DNA of 35,571 bases from an uncultured Mediterraneibacter sp. (lineage in GTDB: Bacteria; Bacillota; Clostridia; Lachnospirales; Lachnospiraceae): positions 1-35,571 of the forward strand of contig CALWQP010000031.1 of assembly GCA_944383695.1 (NCBI GenBank). Reading direction: 5' to 3'. Made by a program: the position numbers and the translations under genes. Below, piece after piece: positions 24,105 through 31,171 of the stretch. The number at the start of each line of letters is the position of its first letter. Position 1 is the stretch's first letter. Under the pieces are notes generated by a model. That model did no database searches, was not told where the DNA came from, and was given only the letters and a program-made list of their open reading frames with translations.

Positions 24105-24882
24105 CCTGTATCACCTCCCTCGTAAACTCCCTGTATGCTTTCGCAACGGTACTTCTCCCGTCATACGCATAAATACTTTTCCCTGCTGTACTGGTCTCTG
24201 CCGCTTTAATTCCTACGGGAATGATTGTGTCATAAATCTTCAGCATTTTTCCGTAGTTCTCTTTCAGGCACTCTGCCGTCGTTTTTGCCAGATTTGTCCT
24301 CATGTCAGCCAGTGTCAGGACCACACCGTCCACTTTTAGCTGAGGATTGATCTGTCTTTGTACTTTTCGGATGGTTTTTACTAGCTGTGTCATGCCCTTG
24401 AGTGGGAGATAATGAGCCTGTACCGGAACAATTACGCTGTCTGACGCTGCAAGAGCATTAATCGTCAGCATTCCTAAACTCGGCATACAGTCTATCAGAA
24501 TATAGTCATAGTCTTTCCGCGCTCCTGACAGACAGGATTTCAATGTAAACTCCCTGCTCATAGCATTCACCAGCATAACTTCCATGCCGGACAGCTCAAT
24601 GTTTGACGGAATCAAATCGACTCCCTCTGCATGATGTAAAATTGCCTTATACACATCTACCGGTTCATCACGGATCATCTGCTCCATAAGTACAGACAAT
24701 GTAACCGGAATATCTTCTCCCTGCCATCCTAAAGATGTTGTAAGATCAGACTGCGGATCACAGTCCACAAGCAGGACTCTCTTCCCTGCATTGGCAAGTC
24801 CAATGCCTAAGTTTACCGTTGTTGTGGTCTTTCCTGTACCCCCTTTCTGATTGGCAATCGCAATCACCTTGCATTTCTGCAT
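24058..24882 (-). CDS. parA: ParA family partition ATPase
   Basis: A 274-residue Walker-type ATPase that, with ParB, segregates or stabilises the element. The deviant Walker A is KGGTGKTTT (residues 12-20). Other motifs are LLVDCDPQSDLTTSLGW and DYILIDCMPSLGMLT, with VPVQAHYLPLKG near 148. No N-terminal helix-turn-helix is present, so it is the short Soj-like form. AAGGAGG precedes the ATG. It is the first gene of the element next to tRNA-Glu, with a structured leader of about 120 nt. Confidence 0.93.
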   Translation of the reverse strand: MQKCKVIAIANQKGGTGKTTTTVNLGIGLANAGKRVLLVDCDPQSDLTTSLGWQGEDIPVTLSVLMEQMIRDEPVDVYKAILHHAEGVDLIPSNIELSGMEVMLVNAMSREFTLKSCLSGARKDYDYILIDCMPSLGMLTINALAASDSVIVPVQAHYLPLKGMTQLVKTIRKVQRQINPQLKVDGVVLTLADMRTNLAKTTAECLKENYGKMLKIYDTIIPVGIKAAETSTAGKSIYAYDGRSTVAKAYREFTREVIQGDEKKRHRDEPAQSR

Positions 24883-24915
24883 TGTAAATAGTTCCCTCCT
24901 TTCGCGGATATAGTA

Positions 24916-24999
24916 ATAGCCACTCCTTTTAGGGAATGGCTATGTAAATGGGCATAAAAAACCGATTGACTCTCGTATGAAAATCAATCGGCTATGTAA
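24916..24999 (-). promoter_or_regulatory. Structured leader of parA with terminator-like hairpin
   Basis: On the minus strand a stem CCGATTGA / TCAATCGG (24984-24991 with 24962-24969) is followed by TTTTTT (24956-24961), which looks like an intrinsic terminator or attenuator. A second hairpin (24933-24943 with 24916-24926, ATAGCCATTCC / GGAGTGGCTAT) lies closer to parA. The 5' part shares 18 exact bases with the TOPRIM leader (24982-24999). Confidence 0.55.
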
Positions 25000-25090
25000 T
25001 AATTATTCTTCAATTTCCTGTGATATGAGGTAATTTCTATATGTGCAGATCTTCCTCCTCTTTATGTATTAAAATAATCGAACATATGTC

Positions 25091-25121
25091 TGATTACCTT
25101 TTTGATTACCTCTTGATTACC
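25091..25121. repeat. Three phased TGATTACC repeats beside tRNA-Glu
   Basis: Perfect copies of TGATTACC at 25091-25098, 25103-25110 and 25114-25121 are spaced 12 and 11 bp, about one DNA helical turn. They lie just past the tRNA terminator. Such phased octamers near a tRNA 3' end look like arm-type sites of a tyrosine recombinase or excisionase, or sites of a repressor or initiator. Their role is inference. Confidence 0.6.
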
Positions 25122-25128
25122 GAACACG

Positions 25129-25153
25129 AAAAAAAGCCCTGTTTCCAAGGCTT
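25129..25153 (-). terminator. Terminator of tRNA-Glu
   Basis: On the minus strand an 8-bp stem AAGCCTTG / CAGGGCTT (one G-U pair) with loop GAAA ends in a run of T (25129-25135). It sits 7 nt after the tRNA discriminator base. Confidence 0.8.
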
Positions 25154-25159
25154 TTCAGA

Positions 25160-25231
25160 TGACTCCGAGGGGAATCGAACCCCTGATTCCAGCGTGAGAG
25201 GCTAGCGTCTTGACCTCTTGACCACGGAGCC
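25160..25231 (-). tRNA. tRNA-Glu (anticodon CTC)
   Basis: A 72-nt cloverleaf. The acceptor stem GGCTCCG pairs with CGGAGTC, the D-arm holds GGTCAAGAGGTCAAGAC, the anticodon loop is CTCTCAC (anticodon CTC), and the T-arm is AGGGGTTCGATTCCCCT. The discriminator is A and CCA is not encoded. The 3' end faces the conjugative element, the usual position for a tRNA-targeting integrative element. Confidence 0.93.
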
Positions 25232-25273
25232 TTATCAATACCTACTGACCGGCAGTGCCTTACAGCGAGTATT

Positions 25274-25302
25274 AATATACCATATGATTTTTCATAATGC
25301 AA
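25274..25302 (-). promoter_or_regulatory. Promoter of tRNA-Glu
   Basis: TTGCAT (25297-25302), a 17-nt spacer and TATATT (25274-25279) on the minus strand lie about 40 nt upstream of the tRNA. Confidence 0.65.
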
Positions 25303-25311
25303 GTATTTTTT

Positions 25312-26244
25312 TCATTTTTCCGCAATTTTCCCTGAGACTGACAGACCCGCCGCCTTTTCCTGCCTTACCATGATTTTCAGGGCCTGTTTTTTATCTTTTA
25401 TCAGGACTTCCCGGTGCGCGCCGCCGAATTCCCCATCACGCGTCCATGGGATTTCTTCCTCGCACTCAAAGTGCACCTTTCCCGATTTAAAAGCATACAT
25501 CCTCTGAGGATTGATCTGTTTCATGAGTATCGCACCGAGGAGCTCATTTAATTCAAGAGGGTTCTTTGGCGTCTTGAGCAGGGTGACCTCGAACTCCCCA
25601 TCGTCAAAAACCACATCCGTGCCGATGATCCCTTTAAAACCTCCCACGGACCGGGAATTCGTCACCATCCCGAATATAAACTCATCCTCAAACGTCTCTC
25701 CGTCATGAGCCACTTTCATCTTAAAAGATGGGATATTAAATATCCTTTTGGTACCTTCCAGCACATAGGCAAGATGCCCGAGGATATTTTTCATGCTCTG
25801 TTTTGTCTCATAGGAGACATCTGTGAACAGCCCGAACGCCGCGATATAAATGAAATGCTCATCATTAAACATGCCTACGTCGCACGAAAACGGCACGCCG
25901 TTTACCGCAGTGTCCGCAGCGCTTAAGATATCCTTTGGGATGCCCAGACTGGCGGCAAAATCATTGGTTGAGCCCGCCGGAATATATCCCAGCGGGATAT
26001 CGATGCCGCGGAGCTGCATTCCTCCCACTGTCTCATTCAGAGTACCGTCACCGCCGCTGCACACGAGCAGGTCATAATCATCCTGACAAGACTGTACCTT
26101 TTCGACAGCATCATGAACTCTCTGGGTTGGATATACCGTCACCTCATACCCGCCTTTTGTAAAAATATCCAGCACGTCAGAAAGTTTCGGCTTCAGGACT
26201 CCCGTCCCTGCATTCGGATTGTATATAAACAGCATTTTTTTCAT
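25312..26244 (-). CDS. YegS/DgkB-type lipid kinase
   Basis: A 310-residue cytosolic or membrane-peripheral kinase that phosphorylates diacylglycerol or a related lipid, recycling lipid to phosphatidate. The N-terminal motif FIYNPNAGTGVLKPKL and the nucleotide-binding motif CSGGDGTLNETVGGM (about residue 62-76) identify the DAGK catalytic domain. GYIPAGSTNDFAASLGIP and the C-terminal GEFGGAHREVLIK part also fit the family. I chose the Met at 26244 because of the GGAGAGG upstream. An in-frame extension upstream would run into the hairpin that follows crh. Confidence 0.9.
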   Translation of the reverse strand: MKKMLFIYNPNAGTGVLKPKLSDVLDIFTKGGYEVTVYPTQRVHDAVEKVQSCQDDYDLLVCSGGDGTLNETVGGMQLRGIDIPLGYIPAGSTNDFAASLGIPKDILSAADTAVNGVPFSCDVGMFNDEHFIYIAAFGLFTDVSYETKQSMKNILGHLAYVLEGTKRIFNIPSFKMKVAHDGETFEDEFIFGMVTNSRSVGGFKGIIGTDVVFDDGEFEVTLLKTPKNPLELNELLGAILMKQINPQRMYAFKSGKVHFECEEEIPWTRDGEFGGAHREVLIKDKKQALKIMVRQEKAAGLSVSGKIAEK

Positions 26245-26333
26245 AATACATCCCTCTCCTGTCCCTGCGTCCTTTATATCCTTTATCACATTCACCGGCC
26301 CATATACTCCGCGGTTCTTTCTTTTCATAAATA

Positions 26334-26357
26334 GAGGCTGCACTTCCGCACAGCCTC
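26334..26357 (-). terminator. Hairpin after the crh-like gene
   Basis: A 10-bp stem GAGGCTGTGC / GTGCAGCCTC (minus strand) with loop GGAA is followed by TATTTATG. The U-run is poor, so termination may be partial and allow readthrough into the lipid kinase gene. Confidence 0.5.
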
Positions 26358-26416
26358 CCGCTATCATATCGTTTATCTAACCAAAACCGTCCGTTCACCG
26401 GAGGCTTCTCATTTTA

Positions 26417-26677
26417 TCAGCATGCGTTGTTTGCGAAAAAAGTCCGGATGCCTTCCGCCGCTTTTTTCTCGTCCTCGCCCTCAGTCACAACAGTAATCTT
26501 TTCGCCGTCTGCAAGACTTAAACTCATCATGCCCATAATACTCTTGGCATTGACATTCTTCTCGCCAATCTGGATATAAATCTTGCTCGCGTACTGGCTG
26601 GCTTCCTGCACAAGCAGTGCGATCGGTCTTCCGTCCATTCCCGTTTCCGTCTTTACTACAACAGGTGTTTTAATCAT
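26417..26677 (-). CDS. Crh-like HPr family protein (Asp15, Ser46)
   Basis: An 86-residue HPr-fold protein. The active-site stretch reads TGMDGRPIA, so the phosphotransfer His15 of HPr is replaced by Asp at exactly residue 15. The regulatory Ser46 is kept (NAKSIMGM). Such a protein cannot carry phosphate for the PTS but could still be phosphorylated at Ser46 by HPr kinase and act with CcpA, as Bacillus Crh does (which has Gln15). It overlaps whiA by 8 nt. Its position after rapZ-whiA matches the Bacillus yvcJ-yvcK-whiA-crh order, but without yvcK. Confidence 0.85.
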   Translation of the reverse strand: MIKTPVVVKTETGMDGRPIALLVQEASQYASKIYIQIGEKNVNAKSIMGMMSLSLADGEKITVVTEGEDEKKAAEGIRTFFANNAC

Positions 26678-27635
26678 AATAATCCTCCTTGTGTTCCTGT
26701 CTTACCTTGTCTGCCATCTCACTCAGCCTGCGCAGCCTGTGGTTGATACCGGACTTACCGACCGGCGGGGTCAGAGCCTCGCCAAGTTCCTTGAGGGTGG
26801 CTTCCGGATTATCCAGGCGGGCATAAGCCGTTTCCACCAGATTCTCCGGCAGATTTTCAAACCCTACCGTATCTCTGAGATATGTAATGTCCTCGACCTG
26901 TTTCACTGCTGCCGAGACTGTCTTGTTGATATTGGCAGTCTCGCAGTTTACCTTCCTGTTCACAGAATTGCGCATTTCCTTGAGTATCCTGACATTTTCA
27001 AGCTCCATCAGGGATACATGCGCCTCCATCACATTCAGGATATCCACTATCTGAGCGCCTTCCTTCAGATACACGACAAACGACTTCTTGCGGGATACGA
27101 TCTTCGCATCCAGCCCGAAGCTGCAGATCACGCTCTGAATCTGCCCGGCGGCCTCGGATGACGCACAGACGATCTCAAAGTGATAGGATTTCTTCGGATC
27201 ACTCATCGATCCCGCCGCCTGGAACGCTCCCCGGAGGAACGCCCTTTTACAGCATGTCTGCCGTATCACAAGAGGGCTGAACGCATGGATCTCATCCGTA
27301 CTTTCCCGCCTTTCCCCGATCAGCTTTGTCGCGTGAAGGACTCTCAGTGCATCTTCATGATTTCTCACAATGACCGAATAAGATACACTTTCCTTTTTGA
27401 TATTTCTCCTGATAGAGATATCAGCTTTTATATTAAATGTTTTTTGCAGTAATGTAAAGACTTTTCTTGCAACAAGAAGATTTTCAGAATGTATTTTTAT
27501 GCTGTACCGGTCAAAACTGTTGATCACGACCGTCCCGCACATCCCGATAAATGCTGCTGTCTCCGCCAGCCGGCAGTGCCTCGCCTGGCTGATATTTCCT
27601 GCCAGCTCTTCTCTGACTTTCCCGGAAAACGACAT
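26670..27635 (-). CDS. whiA: WhiA, sporulation/division DNA-binding protein
   Basis: A 321-residue protein with the WhiA layout: an N-terminal LAGLIDADG-like fold (residues about 1-220; SFSGKVREELAG, then KRAFLRGAFQAAGSMSDPKKSYHFE) and a C-terminal helix-turn-helix (about 225-310; LPENLVETAYARLDNPEATLKELGEALTPPVGKSGINHRLRR). It influences cell division, chromosome segregation and, in actinobacteria, sporulation. I chose the Met at 27635, preceded by AAGGAAGTGAAGG and 4 nt after the rapZ stop. Confidence 0.93.
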   Translation of the reverse strand: MSFSGKVREELAGNISQARHCRLAETAAFIGMCGTVVINSFDRYSIKIHSENLLVARKVFTLLQKTFNIKADISIRRNIKKESVSYSVIVRNHEDALRVLHATKLIGERRESTDEIHAFSPLVIRQTCCKRAFLRGAFQAAGSMSDPKKSYHFEIVCASSEAAGQIQSVICSFGLDAKIVSRKKSFVVYLKEGAQIVDILNVMEAHVSLMELENVRILKEMRNSVNRKVNCETANINKTVSAAVKQVEDITYLRDTVGFENLPENLVETAYARLDNPEATLKELGEALTPPVGKSGINHRLRRLSEMADKVRQEHKEDYYD

Positions 27636-27639
27636 TCCT

Positions 27640-28518
27640 TCACTTCCTTTTTGTAATCGTATCTTTCCCGATATCCCGGTGTTCGATACGCACCCCATAA
27701 GTTCCCTGTTGTTCCATTATCTGGTACAGTGCATTCGCCAGCGTTACAGAACGATGCTTTCCTCCGGTGCACCCGATGGATATGACGAGCTGGTTTTTCC
27801 CCTCCAGAATATAGTTCGGGATAAGGAACTCTGCCATATCCTTCAGCTTATCCAGGAACACGCGGGATTTTTCATTTTCCATAACATAATCCTGTACTTC
27901 CGGATCGTTCCCTGTCTTCTCCCGCAGTCCGTCTATATAGTAAGGATTCGGCAGGAAGCGCACGTCAAAGACCAGGTCAGAATCCTGGGGGATGCCATAC
28001 TTAAACCCAAAAGACATCACCGTAATGTAGAGGTTGCAGAAGCGCTTCCCCTCCACAAAAATCTTCTCCAGCTCAATCTTAAGCTCTCTTGTCAGGAGCT
28101 TGCTCGTATCCAGTATATAAGTCGCTCTCATTTTTAAGAACATGATCTTCTCGCGTTCTTTCGCAATCCCGGTGTCCACACGCCCCGAACCGCTCAGCGG
28201 ATGCTGGCGTCTTGTCTCCTTATAACGCTTGATCAGCACGTCGTCATGGGCGTCGAGAAAAAGAATCTCATGCTCGATATCCTTCTTATCCATCTCGTCC
28301 AGGATTTCTTTGAGTCCCGAAAAATCCTGGCCGCCCCTCACATCCAGCCCAAGAGCAACTTTTTTCACCTCTTCATCCGGTTTCCCGAACATCTCGACAA
28401 AACGCGGGAGCAGAGGGATCGGCAGATTATCCACGCAAAAATATCCCATATCCTCCAGCATCTTCAGTGCCGTTGATTTCCCCGCCCCGGACATTCCGGT
28501 CACGATAACAAAACGCAT
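27640..28518 (-). CDS. rapZ: RapZ/YvcJ family P-loop protein
   Basis: A 292-residue nucleotide-binding protein. The Walker A is GMSGAGKST (residues 8-16), followed by GYFCVDNLPIPLLPRF and LDVRGGQDF. The C-terminal half holds SFGFKYGIPQDSDLVFDVRFLPNPYY and the metal/phosphate-binding GCTGGKHRSVTLANAL. In E. coli RapZ controls glucosamine-6-phosphate synthase; in Bacillus YvcJ is a nucleotide hydrolase linked to competence. It starts 3 nt after murB stops, with AGGAGA inside the murB end. Confidence 0.94.
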   Translation of the reverse strand: MRFVIVTGMSGAGKSTALKMLEDMGYFCVDNLPIPLLPRFVEMFGKPDEEVKKVALGLDVRGGQDFSGLKEILDEMDKKDIEHEILFLDAHDDVLIKRYKETRRQHPLSGSGRVDTGIAKEREKIMFLKMRATYILDTSKLLTRELKIELEKIFVEGKRFCNLYITVMSFGFKYGIPQDSDLVFDVRFLPNPYYIDGLREKTGNDPEVQDYVMENEKSRVFLDKLKDMAEFLIPNYILEGKNQLVISIGCTGGKHRSVTLANALYQIMEQQGTYGVRIEHRDIGKDTITKRK

Positions 28519-28521
28519 TCC

Positions 28522-29427
28522 CTAAAATTCTCCTATCTTCTTTACTTCCGGCTCAAGCCTCACTCCAAATTTCTCTTCCACGCGGTCTGCCACATCCTCC
28601 ATCAGCTGTGCCACTTCCGCTGCAGTGGCCCCGCCTCTGTTGATCACAAAACCACAGTGCTTCTCCGACACCTGAGCGTCTCCCACCCGGTAGCCGCGAA
28701 GCCCCGCATCCTCGATCAGCTTTCCTGCGAAGTAGCCTTCCGGGCGTTTGAAGGTGCTCCCTGCACTGCCATATTCCAAAGGCTGCTTTTCCACGCGCTT
28801 TTCTTTTAATTCATCCATCCGCGCGCGGATCGCCTCCCTGTCTCCTTTCTGAAGCTTCAATACTGCTCCCAGCGCCACATAATCATTCCCGGAGATCACA
28901 CTGGTCCGGTAGCCCAGGCCCAGTTCCCCGACAGACAGCGTTTTGACCTCACCATCTGTGGTGAGGATATCGGCAGACTCCACGATCTGTTTCATCTCTC
29001 CGCCATAGGCTCCTGCATTCATCCTGAGGGCGCCGCCCATCGTTCCCGGTATTCCGGAGGCGAATTCCATGCCTGTAAGAGATGCCGCGCATGCTGCTGC
29101 CGCAGTCCTGGAAAGAAGCGCTCCCGCCTGCACGAAAATCCGCTCGCCTTCCACGCGGATCTTGTTCATCTTCTTAAATATCTGGATGACCACACCGCGG
29201 TATCCTTTGTCCCCTACAAGAAGGTCGCTTCCATTCCCCATGATATAATAAGGCACTGAATTTCTCAGGCAGATCCCTATGATCTCTCTGATTTCTTCGG
29301 CACAGGAAGCGGTGACAAAATAGTCAGCCGGCCCGCCGATCCGAAAGGTCGTGTGCCTGCTCATCAGTTCATCTGCAAACACATTTTCCGCGCCTGCGGC
29401 CGCGCATAATTCTTTGTATAAATCCAT
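28522..29427 (-). CDS. murB: UDP-N-acetylmuramate dehydrogenase
   Basis: A 301-residue FAD-dependent cytosolic reductase that makes UDP-MurNAc for peptidoglycan. FAD-binding motifs are TTFRIGGPADYF, YYIMGNGSDLLV and GIPGTMGGALRMNAGAYGGEM. The substrate domain has YRTSVISG, the catalytic-Ser context EYGSAGSTFKRP, and EKHCGFVINRGGATA. Length and the absence of the extra Tyr loop fit type II MurB. GGAG lies just upstream of the ATG. It heads the murB-rapZ-whiA-crh operon. Confidence 0.95.
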   Translation of the reverse strand: MDLYKELCAAAGAENVFADELMSRHTTFRIGGPADYFVTASCAEEIREIIGICLRNSVPYYIMGNGSDLLVGDKGYRGVVIQIFKKMNKIRVEGERIFVQAGALLSRTAAAACAASLTGMEFASGIPGTMGGALRMNAGAYGGEMKQIVESADILTTDGEVKTLSVGELGLGYRTSVISGNDYVALGAVLKLQKGDREAIRARMDELKEKRVEKQPLEYGSAGSTFKRPEGYFAGKLIEDAGLRGYRVGDAQVSEKHCGFVINRGGATAAEVAQLMEDVADRVEEKFGVRLEPEVKKIGEF

Positions 29428-29465
29428 TGATTACTCCATTCATTTTGAATTTTGATTTCTTAGAC

Positions 29466-29494
29466 ATTATAGAGCACTGGGACGTCAAAGTAAA
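29466..29494 (-). promoter_or_regulatory. Promoter of the murB operon
   Basis: TTTACT (29489-29494), a 17-nt spacer and a perfect TATAAT (29466-29471) on the minus strand, about 40 nt upstream of murB. Confidence 0.6.
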
Positions 29495-29511
29495 GACAAC
29501 CGACAGAAATC

Positions 29512-29540
29512 TTGCATAATCTGTGAAAACAGTGTATACT
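29512..29540 (+). promoter_or_regulatory. Promoter of the CNNM/CorC gene
   Basis: TTGCAT (29512-29517), a 17-nt spacer and TATACT (29535-29540) on the plus strand, back to back with the murB promoter, leaving a leader of about 70 nt. Confidence 0.65.
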
Positions 29541-29614
29541 GGTTTCGTATCTATATATTTTTACGCGCCGTATTACGGCTATTTTTTATATTTAGAAGGA
29601 GTGAAATTAATACC

Positions 29615-31045
29615 GTGGATTCTGGTGACAGTTTTCAATTGATCATACTTGTAATTCTTTTAATGCTCTCAGCATTTTTCTCATCCAATGAAACAGCGCT
29701 GATGTCAGTGAGCAAGATCCGGCTGCGCACCCTTGCGGAGGCGGGGAATAAGCGGGCCTCGATGGTTCTTGATGTTACGGAGAACCACACTGCCAAGATG
29801 CTCAGCGCCATTCTGATCGGAAACAATATCGTCAATCTTTCCGCATCCGCGCTTGCCACATCCCTTGCCTATACATTCGGCGGCTACATGGTCAGTATCG
29901 CGACTGCCGTCCTCACCGTTGCCATCCTTGTATTCGGAGAGATCACGCCGAAAAATTATGCTACGATAAACGCAGAGAAGCTGGCTCTGAGATACATTCC
30001 TGTCATACGTTTTTTTATGACAGTCATGACCCCTGTCATCTTTATCATCAACCTGTTTTCACGCGGCATCATGATGCTCCTGCGTGTAGACCCGGACGCG
30101 TCTGACAAGGGGATGACCGAAGACGAACTGCGGACCATCGTGGATGTGAGCCACGAGGACGGCATCATTGAATCTGATGAAAAGGAAATGATCTACAACG
30201 TGTTCGATCTGGGCGACGCCAACGCAAAGGACATCATGGTCCCCCGGGTGCACGTTACATTTGCGGATGTAAACAATACTTATGAGGAACTGATCGAAAT
30301 CTTCCGGGAAGACAAGTTCACCCGACTGCCGGTCTATGAAGACACGCAGGATAATATCATCGGCATCATTAATATGAAAGACCTTCTGCTCTATGACAGA
30401 AGCCAATCGTTCCAGATCAGAGAAATCATGCGCAAACCTCATTTCACATACGAGTACAAAAGTATTTCCGAGCTGCTTGTAGAGATGAGAGCTTCTACCT
30501 TTAATATCGCGATCGTCCTGGATGAGTACGGCGAGATGGCCGGACTGATCACACTGGAGGATATTCTGGAGGAGATTGTCGGCGAGATCCACGATGAGTA
30601 TGACGAGACAGAGGATGACCTGGTGCGTCAGATCTCGGACCGGGAATATATCGTTGAAGGTTCTGTAAATCTTGACGACGTCAATTACCGTCTTAATACA
30701 CAACTCTCCTCAGAAGATTACGACTCCCTGGGCGGGCTGATCATCCAATATCTGGACGACCGACTGCCTGAGATGGGGGACGAAGTCATTACAGAAGACG
30801 GTATCCGGCTCGTTGTTGAATCTCTGGATAAAAACCGAGTGGAGAGCGTCCATGTTTATCTGCCCGAGCAGCCCTCCTCAGATGCGGATGGGGCCGGTAG
30901 TGCCACAGCCTCAGGCGCTAAGGAAGAGACTGAAGCTGTGAACAGCACACAATCTACCGGGAATGCAGGGGGATCCGGCACAATCAGATCTGATGAAGAA
31001 AAAAATGCCGATACAGAAAACGGATCATCAAAAACATTGGAATAA
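29615..31045 (+). CDS. CNNM/CBS/CorC-domain membrane protein (hemolysin family)
   Basis: A 476-residue membrane protein of the CNNM (DUF21) family, linked to magnesium/cation efflux in characterised members. The N-terminal DUF21 domain (about 1-190) has four hydrophobic segments and SSNETALMSVSKIRL and GEITPKNYA motifs. A CBS pair spans about 200-325 (DIMVPRVHVTF, TRLPVYEDTQDNIIGIINMKDLL, IVLDEYGEMAGLITLEDILEEIVGEI). A CorC_HlyC domain spans about 340-420. The tail (420-476) is a low-complexity Ser/Gly/Thr/Glu stretch. The start is GTG with GGAG about 13 nt upstream, a long spacing. Confidence 0.92.
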   Translation: MDSGDSFQLIILVILLMLSAFFSSNETALMSVSKIRLRTLAEAGNKRASMVLDVTENHTAKMLSAILIGNNIVNLSASALATSLAYTFGGYMVSIATAVLTVAILVFGEITPKNYATINAEKLALRYIPVIRFFMTVMTPVIFIINLFSRGIMMLLRVDPDASDKGMTEDELRTIVDVSHEDGIIESDEKEMIYNVFDLGDANAKDIMVPRVHVTFADVNNTYEELIEIFREDKFTRLPVYEDTQDNIIGIINMKDLLLYDRSQSFQIREIMRKPHFTYEYKSISELLVEMRASTFNIAIVLDEYGEMAGLITLEDILEEIVGEIHDEYDETEDDLVRQISDREYIVEGSVNLDDVNYRLNTQLSSEDYDSLGGLIIQYLDDRLPEMGDEVITEDGIRLVVESLDKNRVESVHVYLPEQPSSDADGAGSATASGAKEETEAVNSTQSTGNAGGSGTIRSDEEKNADTENGSSKTLE

Positions 31046-31090
31046 AATATGCGATCACAACATATTTGATAATGCAGATAAGACTCAGTG

Positions 31091-31122
31091 GGTGGCTGCC
31101 AATACAGGCAGTCACCTTTTTT
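31091..31122 (+). terminator. Terminator of the CNNM/CorC gene
   Basis: A 10-bp stem GGTGGCTGCC / GGCAGTCACC with one G-T pair, a 6-nt loop and TTTTTT. Its 3' arm holds the -35 of the candidate sigma-K promoter that follows. Confidence 0.85.
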
Positions 31123-31140
31123 CTGCCCGCGCATATTGTA
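31113..31140 (+). promoter_or_regulatory. Candidate sigma-K promoter of the amidase gene
   Basis: A CACC -35 (31113-31116) and CATATTGTA (31132-31140) -10, separated by 16 nt counted from the AC core, fit the Bacillus sigma-K pattern of mACm and CATAnnnTA. The -10 lies 31 nt upstream of the amidase start. The function is inferred from motif and gene type. Confidence 0.45.
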
Positions 31141-31171
31141 TTATAGATTAAGCAGAAAAGGAACTACCATT

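Noticed and set aside
16003-24999. The 18-bp direct repeats as attachment sites of a nested mobile element spanning ParA to AlbA_2.
   Set aside because: Each copy is part of a hairpin located about 60-100 nt upstream of a gene start, and no recombinase lies between them; a shared leader explains them better.
25010-25080. A GAGGAGG ribosome-binding-like sequence on the minus strand between tRNA-Glu and parA.
   Set aside because: No ATG, GTG or TTG follows at a suitable distance with an open frame of useful length.
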